DNA of 64,000 nucleotides from Archegozetes longisetosus (Eukaryota; Arthropoda; Arachnida; Sarcoptiformes; Trhypochthoniidae): positions 13,875,172 through 13,939,171 of the forward strand of contig JAEMBT020000008.1 of NCBI GenBank assembly GCA_018873245.2, given 5' to 3'. This document shows, one piece after another, positions 46,685 to 60,121 of this stretch. Position 1 is the stretch's first letter, and each line of letters starts with the position of its first letter. The notes beneath the pieces were generated by a model. That model searched no databases and was not told the origin of the DNA. It saw only the letters and a program-made list of their open reading frames with translations. The position numbers and the translations under genes are program-made.

Positions 46685-49600
46685 AACCAATCAAACAAAT
46701 TATAGTCACTTAAGTTGTTAACTGTTCTGAATGAAAGAAGAGCATTACTTTTGAAGATCACGATTCCTTCCATTCATTTGTTAGCCATTTATTATTCATT
46801 ATAAGAGTTTTAAAGATATATATTTTTTATACCAATCGAATAATAATTTTTTATATTTGTATAGAATTTATGTTATATTTTGTGAATAGAGCAAAATGGT
46901 TCAAAACTGTCTAAATTGTTAACTTTGGTGCTTAAGACTAGTTGAATAGCTTAACATTTGACTTAATTGTTGATTTTGATGCTTAAGCCTAGTTCAATAC
47001 CTTTATGTTTGACTTAATTGACACGAGTAGTTATATTAAAAACGTTGATCAATACTATTCCAACTGAACCACACTTTCCTGAAAGACCTGAATCAGTTGA
47101 ATACTTAGATACAATAGTATTTTCAAAAATAACTTCTTTCATACTTTCTAATGAATGTTTTCTCAGCTGATTGTTGTATTTCTTAACAGGCTTTTGAACG
47201 TTTTGCCATTCACTCCATTGATTTACAAGTATTTTTCTCTTTATTATTCAAATACTCCTATGAAACATGAAATAAATTATATAAAAAATACTTTTTATTA
47301 TCATTTTGCTCAAAATGTTTTTCTTATCAAATAATAATTAATTGGTTTCTATAGAGGCTTAGTTGGAGATTGTGCTCATTCATAACTTATTGAATCTCAT
47401 CAATCATAAGAAAGAGAAGAAAACTTCAGAATAAACATTATTAAATTAAAATACATATAAAAGGCCACATAGAAGTAGCTTAACTTCAAACTCGATTCTT
47501 ATCTATATTTTTATAGCTAAACTTTCAAGTTCTGGCTAAAAACAATTCAGAGAATTACTACCAAATATGTAACTTTTCTCAAGGATTATTTGTTTTTAAG
47601 CAATATTTCACTTCAGTCTTACACTTTTAATATTCGGTTCAATAAGCCTTTTATGTAAATAAGAATTTGATATTAACCCAAAGCAAACTTGAGGCACGAT
47701 TTGTTTGATTTGAGCTAAACATTTTTGATTTAAGATTCATGCGATCCACCAATTATTTGGCTGAATAGCTTGAAAATTAGTATATCTAACTGGGATATAA
47801 CGTTTTGTCGATCTAACGCAACTAATTTTATGTAATTATTAGTTGCAAGTAGAAAGTGAGCAAAACAAAAATGCAAATCGAATGCATATGAATAAGTAGT
47901 TTAGCATTTAATTCATTTTTTTGCTTAAGCCCATGGGATAGAGTGCAAATGTTTGGTTTGCTATTAATACAAACTTCATAGTAATAGGTAACTATTATAA
48001 AACAATTGTACACAATTTTGAGCCTCTGATTCCGTATTCTCGCTGAGATATAACATCAATTTAAACATTATTATGTTTAAATTAAATAATTATTTGTGAC
48101 ACAAATTTATATAGGTTTATCTTAAAGGTTAAAAAGTTCAAAATAAATGAACGTTAAGATGAAATGTTTTTATAATATTTCTATAATAATATGACTCATA
48201 TGATGCAGCTATGTCTTAACGTACGAATTAATTGTTGAACAATCAATCAAGCAATCAATAGGTGAAGGGAGCCAACGCGGGTCATGGAAATCATGCAAAT
48301 ATCTATTATTTCTTATTTGTATAGTTCATAATATAATAATCAAATATAGTGACAGAAAAATTTCAGTTCCTATCTCTCTAACGCATACGAATTTATTAAT
48401 ATTATATTTACTTTAATAGCTAAAACCAATGCCCTATAATAACTATAAAATATTAGTTATTAAATGAAGATATGATAGAAGTACGTAAGTTAGGATTGAA
48501 GTTCACTTCTAATAAAGTATAGAGTGTTTCGTCAACATTAGTTTGTGACTATGAAAACAGATTCAAGGCTATACTTTCAATTGAATTAGTCGACCAATGC
48601 CATAGCATCAATTAAATGATTATTTTTTTAAATCTTATGCTAAATATATTCTCTTTAATTTTTAATGCTATCAGATCTGTTAAATATTTTATTCTTGTTT
48701 GTGTCATTATCTAAATTTCGTGTTTATTTGACTGCAAAACTCTAAACTATAAATCTTTTACAACAATCTTATAAACTTATTTTATGGGAATTTGTCATTA
48801 TCTCATACTTTCAAAGGAAAAACTCATCTCATCATAAATATTTCGGGAAAATACATCTAACCTTTTATTCAGAAACTCTAATTTGATGTGAATTTTCTTT
48901 AAAGCAATTATATATCAAATATTAACATAAGTAGACGAAAGAAGATAAAAATTCAATTATCTGCAAAAAATACAGGAATCTTTCTTGTGTAACGCTTAAG
49001 AGTTGTTGGTTTGAATAAAAATTAGCCAATTCGGTGAAACACCGTTTTCTGATGCTTCTCCTCTAAAATAGATTTTAACAATAAACTAATTATCAATTTA
49101 CACATGATCCCCATAATTAATATGTTTTCTCTAAAATAGGTCTCATACACTCATTAATAACAGCAGGAAATGAATCAAAGTTTGTTAGTTTAATAATAAA
49201 CTTTCCAAAGCTTTTCAACGATGGAGAAAACCAAAAATGCTAGAAAACAGTAAAACAGTTTGGCATAAATTATAATTTTCTAATGTGCTCAATGTTGTCG
49301 GTCAGTTATAACATTTATTTCAAGTTGTCAACGATACTATTAATTTGAATGACTTACAGTAAAACATATATTACATGATCAAATGAAAATTGAAATATCT
49401 GTCAAGTCCTATTATTTACTGTCCTTTAAGTCCCACTCACGTTAATGACATATTGACAGCTATTTCACAGTTGACTCATAGACAGAAATTTACATATTTC
49501 TCAAGTAAAACATTGTAAAACAGCTTCTTTTCACTATGGTTATGATCATATTCTTTTGAAATTTGCATTAAAAATAAAAAAACACTTGACAGCATTTAAT

Positions 49601-52600
49601 TAAATTGAATTAAGAATGATCTAAGTTACAAAGAAATGAAGTAACTTTCACTTTGAAGTGCTATAATTTATTATGCAATAGTTCATCAAAAGTGAAAGTT
49701 ATATCAAGTTATAGTGGAGGTAAAGGTTAATACCTATACCTGTACCCATACCTATGCCTATACTTATACTTGTAACGTATTGGTGGGCACGAAAGACTAG
49801 AAAAGTATCATTATGGTTTGATGACGATCATTTTGGTTTTCCCCTTAAAAGGATACCAAAATTGGCAAGGTCTTATTCAAAAGTCTTAAGTAGTTGATCT
49901 TAGTCTGCGCATTGACTCATCGACTGCGTCACGAGTGGAAGATAAGAGAAAAAAGATATAAAAAATAGAAAAAATGAAATCAAAAGTAGTGTAAGTTCTC
50001 GCCATATAAAGTAGGCTAATTCTTAGATCGAACAAACTGATAAAACGTTATGATTATTTGAAACGTTTTTTACTCAAACCTATTTTACATAACACTGACG
50101 CTGTCATCGTTTTACAAACAAATCCTTTCCATTCATTAAATTCTTGATCACTATCAACACTATTGTTGATATATTAACCTTTTTCTCAATTGATCCATAG
50201 TTTTGATACATTTATCTGATTCATACCAATGTCTTGTGTTTGTCAGATGTTATTTGTTTGAACGTTTAATCTAAAAAAATTTCTACTGTAGGCCAACAAA
50301 CTCTAATATAAGTAGAATATAAGCTGCAATAGAGCTGCAAATTTGATAGGAATGGGAATCGCACATTAGCAACAATCACAGTCTAGCTGCACAAAATGTT
50401 TACCATATCGCAGATCTTAGCAAAATTTAATTCTCTCTAAAGTTATTCCACATTTCAATTATTTCAAGTATTTTAATAAATTCAATTAAGTTCTGTTAAT
50501 GATTAATTATGATTTGAAACTTGCATAAATCAAAATTTCTATCAAATTCATTCATATAAGCTTATAGTTTATAAATTTTCATAACTTTTATCTGTACTCA
50601 ATCAGAGGAAGTACTTCATTAATAAAGATGGAGAGAAAATTAATTTAGAGATTAATTTAAAAATCAATTTAAAAATTAATTTTCACTAAAAAAGTTCAAA
50701 GTTTATATCTGAAAATAGTGGAATTGCTGTAGCCTTACTTTCCATGAAACAGGTATTGTACGATATAGTTGAAGTTTTACTTCTCTATTATGATCCTTTG
50801 AACTATGGATTATTGAATCGAATTGTTTCTCTCGCTCGTCAATTTCTCATAACTCAAAAGTAAAGTTTTGCTTAGGGAGAGAAAGTTTTCACGACATAGC
50901 GTGAGAAACAATGTAAATTGTAGTTTAGATACGATACTAGTACAGAAAAGTAAATTAATTGGATTGGAAAGCATTAATCTTGAGTTTTCCTCTAAAAAGG
51001 TTGATTAAAATTCCTGAACAGTACAATAGTTCACATTCGAGTGTAATTGTATCCCATATGAAGTTATGAACATTTTATAAACTATTATTCAATCTGTTAT
51101 CCCATTGAACTTCCTTACGAATTTATTATTAGCTATAACTCATAAAGTTTTACCTGTCATGCATAATCTATTTTGAAAATAATAAGTCTAAGAAAGAAGT
51201 TTTTTTATTTCTAATCTAGAGTATCTCACAAATAATATGCAACAAACGAAAAAAAATATAAATAACAATATTCATAACAATATTCATAAGAATATTCATA
51301 AGACGTTCAAAAGATGATTAAAGCTATAATAAATTGCAAACACATTTGAAAGACAATTATTTGGAAAGAAATAATTTAGTTAAATAAGAAATAACAATTT
51401 GCATGCATGAAGATCAAGATAATTTTATAAAGCAATTTAAGAATTAGCATTTGTAATAGAGATAACTCGGAAGTATGAGTGGTATGGAGTGCAGTGTAAA
51501 TAAAAAATATCTTTAATAATATGGAACTTCTTGAGAAATCAGTCCTACTTTCTATCAGGGATCTTAGCAATCATTATTAGAAAGTGATCACTATCAGCAG
51601 GTGGTCTTCATTTAAGGTAAGTTCGGATCTGGTTAAGGAAATCGATTGAGGATGCATATGATCATAGAATCTCTAGATGTTGGAAAATATCATATTAGTT
51701 TTTATGTTAATAAATTGGTTCATGTGGTCTGAAAGTTGAAATAATATTCAATATAAATATCATTGATGTGGGTCAAGGAGCAAAACTATCACGAATTATA
51801 TGCACTACAAACCTATGAAGAGTCTAAAACTCTATGAGAGACGCTATGATTAATATATATTCTAAAACTTATTGCTTAGCTATCATTGTTAACCACCTCT
51901 GCCTTTGAAGCTGATTAGCTTTTCCTAATGGTTATCATATAATAAGCAGATTTACAATCTTTTCGTGTCCCTTTCGTCCTACAAATGTTTGAGTCTATAT
52001 CTAAATTGATTCTAATGTCAAAATTTCTAACACTAACAAACAATACTTCTAATGTTGTGCTTATCATCCAATCCAGAAAATCATGTCTAAGCTCTTCAAA
52101 ACCTAATTGTATGATTGTATGGGCAAACGAATGAGAAGTTAAGAAATAGTTTTCAAAGTGAAGTGATCTTAATAAGCCATTTTATAACCATTTGGAGTAT
52201 AAAGAGATTTTTTTTTGAAACGCAAACAATATGACAATAATGAAAATAATAACCAACATAATAACTCGTTCTCTGTAATCACTCAAAAACAATATGTTTT
52301 TAACTCAATCATTCGATGGATAATACGCTTTCATATAGGCTTGTTTTTAGTCCCTACTATCTATCAAAATCTTCAAAGTTAAAACCGGAAAATAGAAATT
52401 ATGTCTAGTCTTCAAGGTTGACATTAAGAAGAGTAGGGAGAGAGGAGAGAGAGAGTGACCACGGCTCCCTATTATCTTCTTTACAACTTATTGTTCATAA
52501 TTGCAGATCCACGACGAAAATTCTCAAAAGAATGGGTTTTTGCAACCTTTCAATTCCTCATTGATTCAACACTGCATTTACAATTTGTTAGATTTACGAA

Positions 52601-54496
52601 ACTTTTGAATCACATCATAACTATTTTTATATCAAGGTATTGATCGCTAGGAATGTTTGAAATATTAATAGAATTATTAAACTTTGCTCCTAAGAAAGTT
52701 TTAAAAATGAATAACTATTAATGATAGAAACGTTTTAAGTTTTAAGGTCGAGCTAGCTCACTCGGTTTCTCTTTTCCTTTCTCTCTCTCTCTCATTTTTC
52801 TCAATTATTTCTTGTACTAACCAATACTTTGGTGAAATAACTGCCCTGAACGGAATGATTCATGAAGAGCACGTTTAATGATATTAATACAATGTAAGTA
52901 ATAATTATATGTTGATGATAGCATCATTCAATGTGTTCAGCTATAATATATGCATATATACAGATAGTGAAACTCTTGCACAAGCACATCTTAAACTTGA
53001 ATATTTGTTGACCACTAACTCTTTTCTGTTAGCCTGTTGTGAATTATTAAGTGAGAAAGTGGTAAATTATTGGTTTGCTTTTGCTAAGATTAAGTTAATT
53101 ATATAAATTAAGTCAGACACTCATTACAGCTGGGATTGTTCTGAGAAACAATTGAATGGCGAGGGCAGTATCAGCAACGAGTTTCAATAGATCACATTAT
53201 TCTCAATATATCCATTTAATATGTATTTATTCTCTTCCATCCACTTAAGTCTCCATTGATTTTACTCAATATCAATACTATTTGACTTAATGCAAACTTC
53301 AGTATAATATTGACGCTCCACTTAATTAATCATAAAATATTTAAATATCAAACAGTAATTATAATCATTTTGGAGTTGACCAATTTTCAAGCAGCACTTT
53401 CCTGCAGTCGAGTCTTGATTAGCTTTTCAAATGTTAGTCTTTAACCCATTAAGCTTTTATGAAAGCATTTTGTTTAAGTTAATTATAAAAGTAGTCATTT
53501 TCAAGTTTTCGTTCTCTCTCAACTTTTTGTATGGCTATCTCATAGAATAGCGCCTCAATTTGTTAGGTTAATTTAGCTTACTACTTTCTCAACTATCCTA
53601 ACTTCTCATTTCCATTCATACATTTTATTCCTTTCAAAATAATCAGTGATTCAGATTTTCTCCTAAATATTCTATTTGTTTATCCAGATTTTCACTAAAT
53701 TATCAATTTTTTAAACAGTAAACCAATTCGAAGTTAGGCTGAAAAGTAGCTCTTTGTCACTGAAAACTTCATTTTAAAGTATAATTGATTGGAACAAAAG
53801 AACAAATGGTTATAAAGTGCTATTCATATTGAACTTTAACTCTGAATTATTTACAATTATGTTTATTAATTGTAGATTTAGGTAAGAAAAGTGATGCAGT
53901 TTTAGATGCAATGTTTATTTGCATCCTTGACTCGATGACCCTCATTGCCATCATTCTTATTGTGGCTACACTTAAGCCAAATCTGGGGGAACCCAAAACT
54001 GTAGGTTTTTCTCACAACCAAAACAACCAGCAAACAACCAAAAGTGTAAGCTATGATGTAATCCTATGACATGGTGTATGGCTTTTCCCAACGTGATCAA
54101 GGGGTAGTGAATGTGAAGACACTCCCTGAATGTTTATGTTCCTCTTGCCCGCACAATATGATAACTTCAACTATTGAAAACTCACTCCAACTATTCAATA
54201 ACGAACTCCAACTACTCAAAACTCAATCCAAAACTGACTTTCATAAAACAACAATTTGGGTCTTCTTCTCCTCCTTCTTTAACGCAGGACTTCCTTCACC
54301 TTAAATAAAAAGGAGTTAAATCGCATATTATTGTGGCATTAACTCAATAGTTACTTAGTTGTGATAGTAGTCATACTTTCATTTGATTAAAAGTGATATT
54401 GTAGTCAACAAGTTTTGTTCGCTCCGTTGCAAATACTTAATTTGTTATACTTTGTTCGGTTGAACGCTTTCAAGCGTTGTACTTTCATTTTGCAAT
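46685..54496. other. 7.8-kb spacer between CBM14 genes
   Basis: AT-rich, with no recognised exon or transposon end. It has minor repeats: a TACCTA-type tract (about 49728-49772), a 14-bp AATATTCATAACA-like triplet (about 51262-51303), and CT-rich spots near 52440 and 52780. Open frames here (for example 52909-53106 and 54071-54304) show no domain. Confidence 0.5.
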
Positions 54497-57400
54497 ATGT
54501 TGGTCAAATCTCTCATTCTCGTTTTTGTCATCTTTAGTGTAGTTAACTGCCAAAGTCAACTGAGGGTTAGTTTAACTTCTTTATTACTTTTTAAAGTCTT
54601 TTGCAGCTTTCTTGCAATTTTGCAGTTTTTCCAGTATTTTGTAGTTTTTGCAGTCTTTTAGCAGTTTTTTCTATAATCCTTTTTCAGTCTTTTTACAGTG
54701 TTTTCTCTAATAATCTTATTTTTCACCTTTAATAGCATGCGTTTGACAGCTTGTACTTAAGATAAACTTTAAGAAAATGAGATTCTACTCGCAAGCATAA
54801 GACGTGTGTCTTGATTATAGTTTACTAAGCGTATATGATTGCCTATTAGGATATTTTTATCTAATAACTCACTCATAATTCGTTTTTAACCTTATTTGTG
54901 AAATGAATGAAAAAGCTTTTGCTCTCAGTTACTTTCACTAAATCGAAAAGTTTCATTAAAGTTTAATTTAGGAGTTTTTAGATCTAATCTATAACCAGTT
55001 TGAGTAAGTGAGTATTTTTGCAAAGTGAAAAATATATCACGACTTCTTGCTATAATTAATTATTTAGTCAGATCTCATCCATCCAGTCAGTATTAGGCAA
55101 TAAATACTTTACAAAGTCATAAAATATGTTGAGTAATCTATTTGTTAATTCGTTTTGCAATCACTTTAATGCTCATAACTAGTGATTTAATAAGTTTTCC
55201 ATTAGTACTGAAGAGTAGAAAGATCATGATTTCAGTTGATATCAAGATGAACAGGTTCTTAGAATTGTTAATTTGTATTAGTGATGAGTTTGACCAAAGT
55301 TGAGAAGAGAAATAAGTTGAGAAATAATTAAATTTGACAAGTTCCGATTTTTACTGAATGCATAACTAGGTGCGTCGTCAGGGGACTAAAGGTGGTTATA
55401 GACCGCAACCACCAATACAACAGGTCAAAGGATATGGACCAGAATCGTCTGTTGGTGCCCCACAAAGGCAGAGACCAGCACCCCGTCCATTTCCGCGACC
55501 ACAACCTCAAGAAGAAGAGGGACAAGTGAACAGCGCGGAAGGAGAAGCAAATCCTGAACCACCTGTCTATGGAGGAGTTATGGGCACTCCTGGGGTCGAC
55601 TTTCCAGCTTACGGACAAATTCCGAAAACAAACTTTAGATGCTCTGATGTTCCATATGAACCAGGAATGTATGCCGACCAAGAAACACAATGTCAAGCAT
55701 ATCACGTATGCTTTCAAGGCAGAAAAGAAAGCTTTTTGTGTGGCGTCGGCACAGTTTTCAATCAAGCAATACTAGCCTGTGATTACTGGCATTCCGTTGA
55801 TTGCGCTCAATCTCCCAATTTCTACTCTGTTAATGAAGAATTAGGTGAGTCTGAGTTTGACCTTTAGTCTCCTTTCAACTAATTTCCTCTCAAAGCTAAT
55901 CAGAATAATAAATTTATTCCTGAAATTTAGGCAAAGCCGGACCAGAACCAGGTCCAGGACAAGTACCTGTCAAACCAACACTTCCTCGTCCACCTGCACC
56001 TGCGCCACTGAGACCTGCACCTCGTCCACGACCACCGGCACCAACAGATCAACAAGAGGAATATGAAAAGCCAGATGTAGGTGTACCACAGCCTTTGCCA
56101 CCAGCACCGCGACCACAACCACCACCTTATCAGCCACCGTCACCATCGTCTAAGGTGCGGCCAGCTATTCCTCAACGTCCAGCATACAGACCTCCACCGT
56201 CAAAGGTTAAACCTCCGGTTCAACAAAGACCAGTACCACAGCGACCAGAACCAGTGCAAAGACCTTATCCTCAACCGAGACCTGCTCCACAGCCACGACC
56301 GATAGCACCGAGACCATTGCCACAGCCTCGGCCAGTAGTACAGCAACCGCAACAAATTGGTAAGCCTTCACTTCCCCGACCCCGACCTCAACCTATAGAG
56401 CCGCAGAGACCGATCGTTCAGACTCAAGAAGAAGAGCCCGTTGATGATTCGTGGTTAGCTAGAGAGTCATCACAGCGACAACAATCGTATGGATATTGAA
56501 AGTGAACACCTCACTGCCGTTGAACGCCCAGTCATTTTAATGATAATTATCTTATTTTTTTTTTTGATATACTTAAAGGAAGCTGTCAATGATTTTTACG
56601 ATTGAACTTCTTTAGCAATTTTGTAGTTTAATAGCGCCTATCATTAATGCTGTGTATTATACCCAACCAATTTGGGTCATTCAAACTTTTGTTGTTCTTT
56701 AATAATAAATCGATTCAAATGGACAGATGCCTTCAAATATATTTTTTTCTCCTTCTCCTCTTATCTCATTTTTAATACCTAATCATTCACTAATCATTTT
56801 TTCTCTTCATATTTCCTGATATTCGTGTCTGAATAATAGCCTAAATGTGGCATAAAATAAATGATAGATAGATTTAGATTTAATTTCGTTTCTCTGCAAT
56901 AATAACCTCTTATATGTATGCCTTAACGATTGCATTTTCTTCTCAATAACATCTATCAAAACTTGATCTATCATTCAACTTAGTTTAAGAGACTCTGAAT
57001 ATATTTTTATTTTTTCCATATTTTAGGCAAAACCAGACCACGCAAACCAGTCACTGCACCTAAGGATAAAATCTTTGAGACATCTGCTCCAAGACCTGGT
57101 GTCAAGTTACCACGACCTGTAGAACCTGCACCTGAAGATGACATTCTTGAGACATCGGCTCCAAGACCTGGTGTCAAGTCACCAAGACCTCAACCACCAT
57201 CAAAATCTAAAGTTGTCGGACAAACTAGAACGAGACCTGCACCTCCCGTTCAACAAAAACCTAAACCGTTACCACAGAAACCGCAAAAAAGACCAGAAGT
57301 GCCACAACAGCCTGAAGAACAACAAGAGCCACAAGGACCTCAAGAAGCAGAAGCACCTGAAGAACCACAAGAAGAACCGAAAGAGGCACCAGAAGTACCA

Positions 57401-57670
57401 GAAGAACCTGAAGAACAGCCGGTAGAACCTAAGGAAGTGCCAGAAGAGCCAAAAGAAGAAACACAAGAAGAGCCTGAAGAACCAAAAGAAGCGCCCGAAG
57501 AACCTAAAGAAGAACCCGAAGAACCTAAAGAAGAACCCGAAGAACCTAAAGAAGAACCTGAAGAGCCGAAAGAAGCACCTGAAGACTTACCAGAAGAGCA
57601 GCCAAAAGATGGACAAGACGAACAACCTGAAGAGCCGATCGTTCAAATGAGAGACGAGGAGGGTTATTAA
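54497..57670 (+). CDS. Secreted Pro/Glu-rich CBM14 protein, long isoform
   Basis: Exons 54497-54565, 55370-55844, 55931-56359, 57027-57670; introns 804, 86 and 667 bp; 538 residues. The signal peptide MLVKSLILVFVIFSVVNCQS is followed by a basic RVRRQ that could be a furin-type site. The CBM14 domain has cysteines at 114, 131, 137, 147, 160 and 168 (16-5-9-12-7), preceded by DFPAYGQIPKTNFRC and followed by NFYSVNEELG. A long Pro/Arg/Gln-rich region follows, then an acidic EEPKEEP-repeat tail ending in IVQMRDEEGY. Unlike its two neighbours it has no intron inside the domain. Exon 4 carries a direct duplication (ETSAPRPGVK twice) and 18-bp repeats. Likely a cuticle or matrix protein, with the charged tail as spacer or cross-linking region. 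AATAAA follows at 57888. Confidence 0.85.
54580..54720 (+). repeat. TTTTGCAGT-type repeats in intron 1 of the Pro-rich CBM14 gene
   Basis: About ten loose copies of TTTTNCAGT give a long T-rich tract with many CAG 3'-splice-like ends. The real acceptor used here is at 55368-55369. Confidence 0.5.
55931..56499 (+). CDS. Alternative terminal exon: short isoform of the Pro-rich CBM14 gene
   Basis: If the good donor at 56360 (ATTG/GTAAGC) is not used, exon 3 reads on to a stop at 56497-56499, giving a 370-residue protein ending in QTQEEEPVDDSWLARESSQR plus QQSYGY. AATAAA at 56704-56709 could end this transcript. A third option, joining 55844 directly to 57027, also keeps frame (395 residues). 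Which forms exist cannot be told from sequence. Confidence 0.6.
56704..56709 (+). terminator. Polyadenylation signal, short isoform
   Basis: AATAAA about 205 bp after the 56499 stop and inside the last intron of the long isoform. Confidence 0.5.
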
Positions 57671-58137
57671 AGACTGAATATGATAACTGTTGCCAATATT
57701 TCACGCTCAATTATGTTAAGTTTCCTAAAGTTGTCTAAAGTATTTTAAAGTCTCCTAAAGCTGCCTATAGTAGCCATCCTTTAAAATAATTAAATTGTTG
57801 TATGTTTGTGTCAAATATTACGAAAGTCGTGCCTTTAATGAGGTATACCTTATAAAACACCCACCAGTATTATACTCATATCCCACCAATAAATAGGTCA
57901 TTGAAATTTCGTTGTTATCTCCTTGTTGTTTTCTTATTAAATAAATTCTCTCATCTTTATAAAAAAATACTTGTATACTTTATTCATAGCAAATTTTTCT
58001 CCATTCTTTTTTCTTCTTTTTATCATCTCTTATTTTTTATAGCGTTCTTTTTGTTTTCTAAATTGTCGATTCTTACAATGCTTATTCTTACTCTCTAAAT
58101 TGCAAAACATTTTCAAATCCTTTCTCTAAATCCATCA
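57671..58137. other. Convergent 3' spacer
   Basis: Between the Pro-rich gene (plus) and the Arg/Tyr/Ser-rich gene (minus). It holds loose CCTAAAGTTGTCTAAAG repeats (about 57721-57775) and AATAAA at 57888-57893, the probable end of the long isoform. Confidence 0.5.
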
Positions 58138-60116
58138 TTAATCAAATCGACTTAAAGTTGCGGGTTGAGGGGGGAGAACACCAATCCTAGCGTTTAAGTA
58201 ATAGAAGTTAGGGGACGATGGACAATCCACGTAATACCACCAATCGCAAGTCATCGCTTTTTGATGAAATAGAGTTCCATTTGGACACAGAAAACTATCG
58301 TGTCGTCCATCGCTTTGACAAATGTGAAATACCTAAAACACCAGCAGTGTCAATAGAAACTTCAATTTTCTATTTTCTAACTCAACTTAATTTACCAAAA
58401 CTGACTAAACAAATATTGATTCAATCAATTATTTACATTTCTAATGTTTGAAAATTCTTTAAACAGATTTTTCTGTCAGTATTAGAAAAATTATGGTAAG
58501 CGTTGGCATAAATGTGGAAATAGCAAAATATTAATTGAATAATTAGTTTTCAAAGTTATGATTAATTGAATCTTTTAGTTAGAATAAAATATGTAAACTC
58601 GCAAAACTTGATAAATACAAAATAACAATGAGTGCTGGTATTTAGTCAAAGTAATAAATGAGCTAAGCAATATTTTAGTAGTATTTTAACAGAATTGCTA
58701 TTCGTAGCAATATTTTAGCTTAACTCAAAAATAGGATTCACTCTAAAGGCATATGCATAGTGCTCTAAATCGATCAATCTTAGGAGTTCAATATATTTCA
58801 AAGTAAAACTTTATTTAGTAAGCCTATTCCTTAGTCTCTACGCAAACTTTTCCATTTTAATATCTTTGTTATAGTAGTCAACTGAGAATTCTCAAATCAA
58901 AACTTGTTTTTCTCTCTTCATTCACCATAAAATGTTTTCATATCTTACATTTAGTCTTCAAATACAAGTATGAAACACAATACGATTCATTTGCGAAGCA
59001 TATAAACAACTTTTGTTTATCTACAGTTATGAACTAATTTTGTCTTCAATTGCTTTACTCTTCTTTCAGATTAGAAAAACAGGAATCCATTAGTTAGAGT
59101 TGGACTCAATACTAACTTATTTTGGTTTTAAAGTAAATCTATTGCATCAAACTCACAACCAACTGAAAGGTTATGAAAATTGAGGTGAAAAGTTATACTT
59201 ATTCATAATAACAAGCATGAGATGAGCTAAGCCGCAAACATTTGTTGGCAAAGTATACGCCAATCACTGTTTGCACGAGTATTATCTGATTTTATGAGTT
59301 AATCAAATAGTCAAAAATCGAGAGTAAAACTTTTCAATAGAATAAGATTTTCGTGCGATAGATCTTTTGATGTTCTGCCAAATCATTAAATATAACATAA
59401 ATTCATACCTGACAACCAGCATTTATATCCGCATAATATCCATAATAAGGTTGAAATTCACACCGGAAACCAGTGTAAGGAACTTTATTATATCCCGGAT
59501 AATCGCGTCTTATCCATCCTGGAATACCATCAAAAGTCGAATTCCTGCCAACTGCTACATTCTGGACGTTCTGTGATTCGGGTATAAGACGTGAATAATC
59601 CTGCCAAGAATAATCCGGTGAAGAATAATCCGACGAAGAATAGTCCGATGAAGAGTAATCCGATGAAGACACCGAAAAAGATGAGTAAGAAGAAGACGAT
59701 CCAGGGTCTTGTTCTCTTCCATTACCTTGTCGGAAATATTGTTGATATTGTGGTCGATAGTTTTGCTGAACACCTGATATGGGATCGATTTGTTTAGGGC
59801 TTTTGGGTTCAATTCTAGATTGATAAGAAGCTGTTGGCAGTAATCGCTTATTGAATGAGTAGACATGATCTTTAGGTCGGGTTTTGGGTTTGGATTTAGT
59901 TCCATAATTTTGGTTTCGGGGGGAACCAAAGTTTTCAAATGAGTTTTTGTAGTTTAAATGTTTGGGCAAATAGTAAGAATAAACTTCATTAACGCGATGA
60001 AAGTAGGGCTTTATGCGGGGTTCTAAATATCTCTTAAGGTTCTCATATCTAAGTCGGTTGAGGTCATATCCGCGCTGAAAGTAGTAATTTTGTCCACGTC
60101 TTATTGCTCTCCGTCC
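58138..60116 (-). CDS. Arg/Tyr/Ser-rich CBM14 protein, 5' end not found
   Basis: Two exons on the minus strand: 59409-60116 and 58138-58332, intron 58333-59408 (1076 bp); 300 residues visible. The 59409-60116 exon starts right after an acceptor (TTTAG at 60117-60121) with an in-frame stop just before, so at least one upstream exon with a signal peptide is missing; I found none up to 64000. It opens with the basic GRRAIRRGQNYYFQRGYDLN and includes a YSSSD-type repeat run. The CBM14 domain has cysteines at 219, 235, 241, 252, 265 and 273 of the visible part (15-5-10-12-7), preceded by DYPGYNKVPYTGFRC and followed by NFYYLNARIG. The intron after CQ (phase 0) is at the same place as in the Gly-rich gene. 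Likely a cuticle or matrix protein. The last exon could continue by another splice after NARI, so the C-terminus is provisional. Confidence 0.82.
59580..59665. repeat. 15-bp repeat coding for YSSSD units
   Basis: Tandem copies coding for DYSSSDYSSSDYSSPDYS in the minus-strand CBM14 gene. Confidence 0.8.
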
Positions 60117-60121
60117 CTAAA

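Noticed and set aside
52746-52765. tRNA A-box-like TAGCTCACTCGGT
   Set aside because: Followed by a CT-rich tract with no B box.
57138-57466. Open frames on both strands over the EEPK repeat
   Set aside because: Products of the short repeat in other frames; the acidic frame continues correctly from the splice junction at 57027.
58218-58451. 77-codon plus-strand frame
   Set aside because: Antisense shadow of the CBM14 exon that completes the minus-strand gene.
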